This document shows, in pieces, positions 1-5,730 of a stretch of DNA of 5,730 bases. A model generated the notes under the pieces. It made no database searches, had not been told where the DNA came from, and saw only the letters and a program-made list of their open reading frames with translations. The DNA is taken from the NCBI GenBank assembly GCA_010031985.1, contig RGYP01000132.1:1-5730 (forward strand), written 5' to 3'. A program made the translations under genes and the position numbers. The first letter of the stretch is position 1. Each line of letters starts with the position of its first letter. The stretch comes from Gammaproteobacteria bacterium (lineage in GTDB: Bacteria > Pseudomonadota > Gammaproteobacteria > Steroidobacterales > Steroidobacteraceae).

Positions 1-1266
1 GTGTGGTCGTTCCGGCGCATGCTCGATCCGAAAACCGCTTATCCGCTCGCCTCGCGACTCTTTCCCATTCGCAACGCGCGCGCGGTGGCCACGGGGCAGA
101 TGCCGGTGACGGCGCTCGGGGTGTCGGCGGTCGATGCGCGCACGCTCAAGATCGAGCTCGAAAATCCCACGCCCTACTTCACCGACATCATCATGTCGGC
201 GGCGATGCCGGCGCCGCGCCACGTGATCGAAAAATTCGGCTCAGCGTGGATCCGTCCGGAAAACTTCGTCAGCAACGGCGCCTTCGTGCTCGATGAGTGG
301 CGGCCGAACGGTTACGTGCGTCTGCAGCGCAATCCCAATTTTTGGGGCGCCTCGCGCGTGCAGCTCGACGGCGTTTACCACTATCCACTCGGCAATCCGA
401 CCACGCAGGTACGGCGTTTCGAGGCGGGCGAACTCGACTTCGTGATGACCGTGCCGCCCGAGCGCGCCGAAGAATTGCGCAAGCGCAATCCGAAGGTGGT
501 GCACGTGATGCGCGGCTACGTGAACGAAGTGCTGGTCTTCAACACCCGCAAGGGGCCTGCCGCGGACGTGCGGGTGCGGCGTGCGCTGTCGATGCTGATC
601 GATCGCGAGGTGATCGCGCGCAACGTGATCGGTGTCGAAGGAGTGGGGGCATGGTCGTTCGTGGCTCCCGGTGTCCCCAACTACGGCTCGGCCGCGAAAC
701 CGGACTTCGCCTCTTGGTCATCAGCAGAGCGACGCGCCGCGGCGGCGAAATTGTTGAGCGCAGCGGGATACGGCCCCGCCACGCCGCTCAAGATGCGACT
801 CGGTTTTCCGAACACCGATCTCAACCGCAAGGTCGCCGTGGCGATCGCAGCGATGTGGTCGCAGGGCGGCGTGAAGGTCGAGATGCAGCAAAAAGAGACC
901 AAGGCGCTGGTGTCGGAAGTCGGCGTCGGCGATTTCGATGCAGCCCGCTTCGTTTGGGTGGCCTCGGCCACCGACCCCTACGCCTATCTCGAGCGGTTGC
1001 TGTCGGTCGGCACCTCGGTGGGTATCAACACTTCGGGCTATCGCAATGCGGCGTTCGACGCCAAGCTCGAGCAAGCTGCGCGCGAGGTCGATCTCACCCG
1101 CCGAGCGGCGATCTTGCGCGAGGCGGAGGCGATAGCGCTCGCCGATCAGCCGGTGGCGCCCATTTATTTTGGCGTAGGCCGCAGGCTGGTGGCCGAGCGC
1201 GTACGCGGTTTCAAGGACAATCCGCGTGGCGTATACCTCAGCTGGTTGCTCGGTGTGAGTCCCTGA
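1..1266 (+). CDS. OppA/MppA-like peptide ABC transporter substrate-binding protein (5'-partial)
   Basis: This is the C-terminal ~421 residues of a family 5 extracytoplasmic solute-binding protein (SBP_bac_5). Such proteins capture ligands in the periplasm and deliver them to an Opp/Dpp-type ABC importer. The frame is open from base 1. The GTG there is not a credible start, because the first visible residues (FRRMLDPKTAYPLAS) match the interior of E. coli OppA around residue 120 of the precursor. The signal peptide and roughly 110-120 residues are therefore upstream. OppA-like landmarks run in order: PVTALGV (35-41), the ENPTPYF segment (54-60), SNGAFVLDEW (91-100), RNPNFW (110-115), VRVRRALSMLIDRE (190-203) and WVASATDP (319-326). 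The C-terminus at residue 421 is where the family usually ends, and the stop is TGA at 1264-1266. Ser322 replaces the Asp that in OppA and DppA pairs with the ligand amino terminus, so the ligand may not be an ordinary peptide. Family assignment is firm; ligand is unknown. The next gene starts 29 nt downstream. Confidence 0.93.
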   Translation: MWSFRRMLDPKTAYPLASRLFPIRNARAVATGQMPVTALGVSAVDARTLKIELENPTPYFTDIIMSAAMPAPRHVIEKFGSAWIRPENFVSNGAFVLDEWRPNGYVRLQRNPNFWGASRVQLDGVYHYPLGNPTTQVRRFEAGELDFVMTVPPERAEELRKRNPKVVHVMRGYVNEVLVFNTRKGPAADVRVRRALSMLIDREVIARNVIGVEGVGAWSFVAPGVPNYGSAAKPDFASWSSAERRAAAAKLLSAAGYGPATPLKMRLGFPNTDLNRKVAVAIAAMWSQGGVKVEMQQKETKALVSEVGVGDFDAARFVWVASATDPYAYLERLLSVGTSVGINTSGYRNAAFDAKLEQAAREVDLTRRAAILREAEAIALADQPVAPIYFGVGRRLVAERVRGFKDNPRGVYLSWLLGVSP

Positions 1267-1284
1267 CTGCGATTCGACCGGGCG

Positions 1285-1289
1285 AGGAG
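1285..1289 (+). promoter_or_regulatory. Shine-Dalgarno site for the methyltransferase gene
   Basis: AGGAG lies 6 nt before the ATG at 1296, inside the 29-nt gap after the binding-protein stop. The reading frame stays open for about 1 kb upstream of this ATG, so the site decides the start. The gap holds no room for a promoter or terminator, which supports co-transcription with gene 1. Confidence 0.8.
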
Positions 1290-1295
1290 CGATCG

Positions 1296-2399
1296 ATGTC
1301 CGAAAAGTCATCCCCTTATTCGCCGAACTTTACCGAGAAGACCCGTCAGGATTTCGTCCTTTCTTTGAAGCGCATCGCCAATGGGCCGGTGCAGCAACGC
1401 GTCCGCGAGACCTGGAGCGGCGAAGTACTGCCTGCGGTCAGTCGCGCCCGCGGCAGAGCGCCGCAGCACTGGCGTGAGGTCGCCGCGCCACTTGCGCAGA
1501 CGCTGCCGTATCGGCAATGGGCGGTGTTCACGCATCACTCGCAAACCATGATGTGGCAGGCGGTCGAAGACACCACGCGCAGAGTGGTGCCCGAGGCGGA
1601 GCGTCGCTATCGCGACGCACGCGGCGGCCGCACGCGCGGCTCGCTCGAACTCGATCCGGATCAGACGGCACCGGGACCGATCAGCGACACCGAAATCCAC
1701 CGGCAACCGCAAGGCTACGCGGGTCAAGCCCACGGCGAGGACCTCGCGCCCGGCCTGCGTTACCACGGCGCGACCTTGATCTACAGCGTCGGCAAGGGCC
1801 GCACGCACGCCGCCACCGACGGTCGCGGGCAGTTGCTGATCGACGAGATCGCCAAACGACGTCCCGGGTTCAAGCCGCGGCGAATTCTCGATCTCGGCTG
1901 CGGCATCGGTCTGCACGCGCAGCCGATCGCCCTTGCATTCCCCGAGGCCGAGTATCACGCCATCGACGTGGCACCGGGTTTGCTGCGCTACGCGCACTTG
2001 CTCGCCGAAGATCGCGGCCTGGCCATCCACTTTCATCAGCGCGATGCAGCCGACACCAGGTTCGAGGCCGCAAGTTTCGATCTCGTCATCTCCAACATTC
2101 TTTTTCACGAGACGAGCCACGAGCGTCTGCCGCGTATTTTGCGCGAGTGTCGACGAGTGCTCGCGCCGGGCGGGCTTGCCGTGCATGCGGATGTGGCGAC
2201 GCAATCGAACCGCCTCGGTCTCGACGATCAAGTGATGAACGCCTGGCAAGATCGCTGGAACGGCGAGCCCTTCTGGTCTGCGTTCGCCGAATACGACATG
2301 CGTGAGCAGTTGCTCGCAGCGGGTTTCGCCGCCGAGAGCGTGTTTGCGGAGCACGTGAAATCGGGCGGCGGCGTCTCGTACGTGTTCGGCGCCGGATGA
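1296..2399 (+). CDS. Class I SAM-dependent methyltransferase with long uncharacterised N-terminal region
   Basis: The product is a 367-residue cytoplasmic protein with no signal peptide or membrane segment. The C-terminal half is a Rossmann-fold methyltransferase of the Methyltransf_11/25 type. Motif I, ILDLGCGIG (197-205), binds SAM. The acidic residue ending strand 2 is Asp224 in YHAIDVAPG, FDLVISNILFHE (261-272) is the motif IV region, and RRVLAPGGLAVHAD (286-299) is the post-core strand. The first ~190 residues match no domain I recognise. They include HWREVAAP, a Trp/His/Met-rich stretch (YRQWAVFTHHSQTMMWQAV, 72-90), a polar Arg-rich stretch (104-115) and a Gly/His-rich stretch up to YHGATLIYSVGKG (156-168). 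This could be a substrate-recognition domain or cap. The acceptor (O, N, S or C) cannot be inferred. The start is fixed by AGGAG 6 nt upstream. Its stop overlaps the next start (ATGA), implying translational coupling and a shared pathway with the flavoprotein. Confidence 0.9.
   Translation: MSEKSSPYSPNFTEKTRQDFVLSLKRIANGPVQQRVRETWSGEVLPAVSRARGRAPQHWREVAAPLAQTLPYRQWAVFTHHSQTMMWQAVEDTTRRVVPEAERRYRDARGGRTRGSLELDPDQTAPGPISDTEIHRQPQGYAGQAHGEDLAPGLRYHGATLIYSVGKGRTHAATDGRGQLLIDEIAKRRPGFKPRRILDLGCGIGLHAQPIALAFPEAEYHAIDVAPGLLRYAHLLAEDRGLAIHFHQRDAADTRFEAASFDLVISNILFHETSHERLPRILRECRRVLAPGGLAVHADVATQSNRLGLDDQVMNAWQDRWNGEPFWSAFAEYDMREQLLAAGFAAESVFAEHVKSGGGVSYVFGAG
2396..2399 (+). other. ATGA stop/start overlap coupling methyltransferase and flavoprotein
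   Basis: The flavoprotein ATG (2396-2398) overlaps the methyltransferase TGA (2397-2399). The preceding bases (ttcggcgccgg) contain no good Shine-Dalgarno match. Initiation therefore probably depends on ribosomes terminating on the upstream gene, which would keep the two products in a fixed ratio. The overlap is seen directly; coupling is inferred. Confidence 0.75.
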
Positions 2400-4396
2400 G
2401 CAGCGCCTATCCGCGGCTATTCTCGCCGCTGACCCTGCGTCGTCAGTCGCTGCGCAATCGCGTGGTGCATGCCTCGATGAGCACGCGCTACGTCACCGAC
2501 GGTCGTGTCACCGACAAGCTCATCGACTATCACGTCAATCGTGCCCGCGGCGGCGCCGCGATGTTGGTCACCGAGCCACTCAATCTTTTGCCGCGGCAAC
2601 GCAATCCGCAAAAAGTTCGGGTGCTCGAGCCCGACAATGCGACGGGTCTCGCGCGCTGGGCACGCGAGGTGCGTTCGGCCGGTGCCTTGCTGATCGGGCA
2701 GATTCAGGATCCGGGTCGCGGCCGTCATCAGGCGGGACGCAACCACGATGCAATCGGTCCGTCCGCGCTGCCCGACGATCTCAGCTGGACTGTGCCGCAC
2801 GCGCTCGACACCGACGAGGTGGCGGCGCTGGCACGCGACTTTGCTGCGGGTGCCGTGATTCTCCGCAATGCGGGCTTCGCCGGCGTCGAGATCTCGGCCG
2901 GGCACGGACATCTGTTCCATCAATTTTTGGCTGCACGCTCCAATCGGCGCAGCGATCGCTACGGCGGAGCGCTCGAGGCGCGAGCAAAACTTTTGACTGA
3001 TCTTTGCCTCGAGTTGCGTGCCCGTTGCGGCGACGAATTTTTGATCGGCGTCAAATTGCCGGCCGAAGATGGACTCGCGGGCGGTATCGGCGCTGCCGAG
3101 GCCGAGGCCATCACACGGCTCGTGCACGCGACCGGCGTCGTCGATTACCTCACCTGGTGCTGGGGGTCGCATTCGCGGCATCTCGGCTGGCACTTGCCCG
3201 ATCTGCACGGACCGCGCTCGCCGTGGGTGGCGCGCATCGCCGAGCTCGGCAGGCTCGCGCCGGGAGTGGCGATCGGTGCGCTCGGTCTCATCACCGATCC
3301 GAACGAAGGCGAGCGCATCGTGCGCGATGGGCTTGCCGATCTCGTCATGCTGGGTCGACCGCTCCTCACCGATGCCGCCTGGGCGCGCAAGGCGGCAGAG
3401 GGCCGCGAGGCAGAGATCCGCTACTGCGTGTCTTGCAATACCTGCTGGGGTTCGATCATTTCGCAGGGCACGCTCGCTTGCGACAACAATCCTCGGGTCG
3501 GCGAGCGCGATGAAGCGGATTGGAAACCAGCCCCTGCGCGCACGGCGCGGCGTGTGGTGGTGGTAGGCGCGGGACCCGCAGGGCTCGAGGCGGCTTGGGT
3601 CGCGGCAGCGCGCGGTCATGACGTGACGGTGTTCGGTAGCTCGGCCGAAGTCGGTGGCAAGACTCGTTTGCACACTTTGCTGCCGGGCGGCGAGAACCTC
3701 AGCAGCGTATTCGATTACCAATATCTGCGCGGACGCGACTACGGCGTGCGCTTCACGCTCGGAGCGCGCGCGCATCTGGCCGACGTGCTCGCGCTGCGGC
3801 CCGAGGTGGTGGTCCTGGCCACGGGCGCGACGCCCGCATGGCCGGAGTGGCTGCCCGAGGATCATCGCGACCCCGAGCTGTTTCCCGATTTGCGCACGCT
3901 GGCCAATTCTTTGGTCATGCGGTCGGTCACGGCAGCGGCGACGGTACGAACCCCCGGGCTCGCCGTCGTCTACGATCACGATCACAGCGCTTTCACCTAC
4001 GCGACTGTGCAGAAACTCGCCGACAGATTCAGCGAAGTTGCAATCGTGACCCCACGCGAGGGTGTCGCCGAGGAAGAGCCTTTGGTCAATCGTCAGGGCA
4101 TACAGCGGCGGCTCGTCGAGCTCGGCGTGCGGGTGTACGGATTCGCGCAACCGCGCTTCGACGAGCGTATTGCCGAGGGTCGGTTGGCGCTCGACAGCGT
4201 GCTCGTCGAGCGTGAAATCGCGGTGCTCGATCAGGTCGCATTGCTCGCGCACGCGATGCCGAGGGTGCCGAACGACGAACTCGCGGCGCCCTTGCGCGCT
4301 GCCGGGATCGAGGTGCACACGATCGGCGATTGCCATGCTCCGCGCTCGCTGCTGGTGGCGACGCAGGAGGGTAATCGCATTGGCCTCGCGATCTGA
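2396..4396 (+). CDS. TMADH/2,4-dienoyl-CoA reductase-type FMN / 4Fe-4S / FAD oxidoreductase
   Basis: The product is a 666-residue, probably soluble flavoprotein, close in length to E. coli FadH and to trimethylamine dehydrogenase (TMADH). Residues 1-335 form the Old Yellow Enzyme TIM barrel that holds FMN, with a typical start (PRLFSPLTLRRQSLRNRVV), the HQFLAARSNRRSDRYGG segment (175-191) and the FMN-phosphate region GALGLITDP to MLGRPLLTD (294-326). Cys344, Cys347, Cys350 and Cys362 (C-x2-C-x2-C-x11-C) match the 4Fe-4S ligands of TMADH. A dinucleotide fold follows, with GAGPAG at 391-396 and VVVLATGATP at 471-480. The C-terminal IGDCHAPR (643-650) is typical of the family. Two oddities point away from an enoyl reductase: the active-site strand reads EISAGHGH (165-172), and the second nucleotide motif has no glycines (521-536). 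Known relatives dehydrogenate or demethylate amines, passing electrons through the cluster, or reduce enoyl-CoA with NADPH. I favour an amine dehydrogenase or demethylase-like role, but the substrate is unknown. Confidence 0.93.
   Translation: MSSAYPRLFSPLTLRRQSLRNRVVHASMSTRYVTDGRVTDKLIDYHVNRARGGAAMLVTEPLNLLPRQRNPQKVRVLEPDNATGLARWAREVRSAGALLIGQIQDPGRGRHQAGRNHDAIGPSALPDDLSWTVPHALDTDEVAALARDFAAGAVILRNAGFAGVEISAGHGHLFHQFLAARSNRRSDRYGGALEARAKLLTDLCLELRARCGDEFLIGVKLPAEDGLAGGIGAAEAEAITRLVHATGVVDYLTWCWGSHSRHLGWHLPDLHGPRSPWVARIAELGRLAPGVAIGALGLITDPNEGERIVRDGLADLVMLGRPLLTDAAWARKAAEGREAEIRYCVSCNTCWGSIISQGTLACDNNPRVGERDEADWKPAPARTARRVVVVGAGPAGLEAAWVAAARGHDVTVFGSSAEVGGKTRLHTLLPGGENLSSVFDYQYLRGRDYGVRFTLGARAHLADVLALRPEVVVLATGATPAWPEWLPEDHRDPELFPDLRTLANSLVMRSVTAAATVRTPGLAVVYDHDHSAFTYATVQKLADRFSEVAIVTPREGVAEEEPLVNRQGIQRRLVELGVRVYGFAQPRFDERIAEGRLALDSVLVEREIAVLDQVALLAHAMPRVPNDELAAPLRAAGIEVHTIGDCHAPRSLLVATQEGNRIGLAI
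4365..4370 (+). promoter_or_regulatory. Perfect Shine-Dalgarno site inside gene 3, selecting a TTG start
   Basis: AGGAGG sits within the last codons of the flavoprotein gene, 9 nt before TTG at 4380. The nearest in-frame ATG (4335) lies upstream of this site, would lengthen the overlap to 62 nt and would add an Arg/Trp-rich leader (MLRARCWWRRRR) unlike any ABC cassette N-terminus. The site therefore supports TTG 4380. This gene can recruit ribosomes on its own despite the overlap. Confidence 0.8.
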
Positions 4397-5730
4397 GAGC
4401 GGCCTCGAGATCGAACTCTCCGGGCTGTCGTTGCATCGCGACGGCCGCAGGGTTCTCGAAGAAATCCATTGGACGCTGCGGCCTGGCGAGCGCTGGGTGC
4501 TGATCGGCGCCAATGGCGCCGGCAAGACCCAACTTTTGAAAGTCATTGCGGGCGCCGTATGGCCTGATCCCGCAAGTCTTTCGGCGCGTCGATATTTTTG
4601 GCGGCGACGTCGTATCGAGCTCGTCGAGGTTCTCGATCGCATCGCTTATCTCGGGCCCGAGCGCCAGGATCGCCACGAGCGACACGGTTGGAATTTCTCT
4701 GCCCTGCAGGTGGTGGGAACCGGTTTGACGCGCAGCGACATTCCGCAGGGATCGTTGCGAGCGCGGCAAACTGCGCAGGCGCTCGCGGGGCTGATGGCGG
4801 TGGGTCTCGCGCGACTCGCCGAGCGTCGTTTTTTGGAACTGTCCTTCGGTGAGCGACGGCTCGTGTTGCTGGCGCGGCTGCTCGCCACGCAGCCCTCTTG
4901 GTGTCTGCTCGACGAATTGCTCGCCGGGCTCGACGAGTCGCACCGTCGCAAGACTTTGCGTTTCCTCGATCGGCACCCGGGGTCCTGGGTGCTCTCGACG
5001 CATCGCAGCGAGGAGATCCCGCGCTCGGCGACACACCTCGCCGAGATTGGCGAAGGACGCTTGCTGCGCGCAGGACCCATCGACGAGCGTGATCTCAGGC
5101 CACGTCGCAGGGTGTCGCCCGCGTTGGCGCCGAGGCGCTCAAAGAAAACGCGAGGAATTCTCGTCGCATGCGAACGCGCCGACGTCTATCTCGATTACCG
5201 CCGCGTGCTGCAGGGGCTCGATTTCGCGGTGCGCGGTGGAGAGTGCTGGGTGGTGCACGGCGGCAATGGCGCGGGCAAGAGCACGCTGTTGCGAACGCTT
5301 TATGGCGATCATCCAGCGGCGCTAGGGGGGCGCATTCGACGGCGGGGCATCGAGCCGGGCGTGCCGCTCGAGGAGTTTCGTCGATGGTGCGCCATCGTCG
5401 GCCCCCATTTGCAGGCCAACCCGCCGCTTGGCGAAACGGTGCTCGACAACCTCGTGAGCGGCCTGCGCAGCAGCATCGGCCTCGATGCGCCGACCACGCC
5501 GACCGAACGCCGACTTGCCCTCGCCATGTTGGACGAGATGTCTCTTCGCGAGCGGGCGGCAGATCCGCTGCGCACGTTGTCCTATGGTCAGGCGCGACGC
5601 GTGCTGCTGGCCCGCGCCCTCGTACTGCGACCGCGGTTGCTGCTGCTCGATGAGGTATTTGCAGGGGTCGACGTCGACACCCGCGCTGGCCTGCACGAGC
5701 GCATCGAGCGCTTCGTCGCGGCAGGCGGTG
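4380..5730 (+). CDS. ModF/PhrA-like tandem ABC ATPase (3'-partial)
   Basis: The window holds 450 residues, with the C-terminus beyond the end. E. coli ModF is about 490 residues, so some 40-50 are probably missing. Two ABC cassettes are fused without transmembrane segments. Cassette 1 has Walker A GANGAGKT (43-50), Q-loop Gln96, signature LSFGE (154-158), Walker B WCLLDE (174-179), D-loop AGLD (182-185) and H-loop STH (206-208). Cassette 2 has Walker A GGNGAGKS (294-301), Q-loop Gln345, signature LSYGQ (400-404), Walker B LLLLDE (420-425) and D-loop AGVD (428-431); its H-loop lies beyond the window. An Arg/Lys-rich linker (about 236-258) joins them. The first-half LS-x-GE signature and the EEIP after the H-loop recall ModF/PhrA (COG1119). 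Both catalytic Glu residues are followed by Leu or Val rather than the usual Pro. All visible ATPase residues are intact, so both sites may hydrolyse ATP. It does not resemble DppD/DppF/OppD/OppF, so it is not clearly the partner of gene 1. The start is TTG, overlapping gene 3 by 17 nt. Confidence 0.92.
   Translation, partial: MASRSESGLEIELSGLSLHRDGRRVLEEIHWTLRPGERWVLIGANGAGKTQLLKVIAGAVWPDPASLSARRYFWRRRRIELVEVLDRIAYLGPERQDRHERHGWNFSALQVVGTGLTRSDIPQGSLRARQTAQALAGLMAVGLARLAERRFLELSFGERRLVLLARLLATQPSWCLLDELLAGLDESHRRKTLRFLDRHPGSWVLSTHRSEEIPRSATHLAEIGEGRLLRAGPIDERDLRPRRRVSPALAPRRSKKTRGILVACERADVYLDYRRVLQGLDFAVRGGECWVVHGGNGAGKSTLLRTLYGDHPAALGGRIRRRGIEPGVPLEEFRRWCAIVGPHLQANPPLGETVLDNLVSGLRSSIGLDAPTTPTERRLALAMLDEMSLRERAADPLRTLSYGQARRVLLARALVLRPRLLLLDEVFAGVDVDTRAGLHERIERFVAAGG

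Noticed and set aside
1..3. GTG at base 1 as the true start of the binding protein
   Set aside because: The visible protein begins at the equivalent of OppA residue ~120, with no signal peptide. The frame simply enters from outside the window.
297..1295. Upstream open extension of the methyltransferase frame, overlapping the binding-protein gene for about 970 nt
   Set aside because: It overlaps a gene with clear OppA homology, its translation is Arg-rich and low in hydrophobic order, and a good SD marks the start at 1296. Open shadow frames are expected at this GC content.
1267..1295. Possible promoter or terminator between genes 1 and 2
   Set aside because: The gap is only 29 nt. It contains an SD and a short CGATCG palindrome but no hairpin with a T-run and no room for -35/-10 elements.
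1308..2354. A 348-codon minus-strand open frame opposite the methyltransferase gene
   Set aside because: It is a GC-driven antisense shadow. No domain is visible, whereas the sense strand carries clear SAM-binding motifs.
4335..4379. ATG at 4335 as an alternative start for the tandem ABC ATPase
   Set aside because: It would add an Arg/Trp-rich leader and enlarge the overlap, and the perfect AGGAGG at 4365-4370 is placed for TTG 4380.
2417..4642. A 741-codon open frame on the minus strand opposite the flavoprotein gene
   Set aside because: The translation has no recognisable motif and is Arg/His-rich. It is the mirror of a high-GC coding frame whose sense product has complete FMN, 4Fe-4S and FAD motifs.
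5168..5653. A 161-codon plus-strand open frame inside the second ABC cassette
   Set aside because: It is out of frame with the Walker A, signature and Walker B motifs, which are intact in the frame from 4380.

Overview
The window is a densely packed, high-GC stretch (strong G/C preference at third codon positions) from what is probably a proteobacterium. No marker here fixes the lineage more closely. All four recognisable genes are on the + strand and look like one transcription unit. A 29-nt gap separates genes 1 and 2, an ATGA overlap joins genes 2 and 3, and a 17-nt overlap joins genes 3 and 4. I see no promoter, terminator, RNA gene, IS element, repeat array or CRISPR, and no non-coding stretch longer than 29 nt.

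Layout: (1) 1-1266, the C-terminal ~421 residues of an OppA/MppA-like extracytoplasmic solute-binding protein, whose N-terminus lies upstream of the window. (2) 1296-2399, a 367-residue class I SAM-dependent methyltransferase with an unrecognised ~190-residue N-terminal extension. (3) 2396-4396, a 666-residue flavin/iron-sulfur oxidoreductase of the trimethylamine dehydrogenase / 2,4-dienoyl-CoA reductase class (FMN barrel, 4Fe-4S cluster, FAD-type domain). (4) 4380 to past the window end, a soluble protein with two fused ABC ATPase cassettes, closest in motif pattern to ModF/PhrA. It starts at TTG behind a perfect AGGAGG.

Together the genes suggest uptake of a peptide-like or amine-like small molecule (gene 1) and its enzymatic processing by a methyltransferase and a flavoprotein that may act as an amine dehydrogenase or demethylase (genes 2 and 3). 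The role of the tandem ATPase is unclear. Three details make the locus unusual. The binding protein lacks the Asp that OppA and DppA use to hold a peptide's free amino terminus. The flavoprotein has Ser/His/His where relatives carry the catalytic His/Asn/Tyr-type set. Its second nucleotide-binding fold has lost its glycine motif, which argues against NAD(P)H use. The substrate cannot be read from the sequence.
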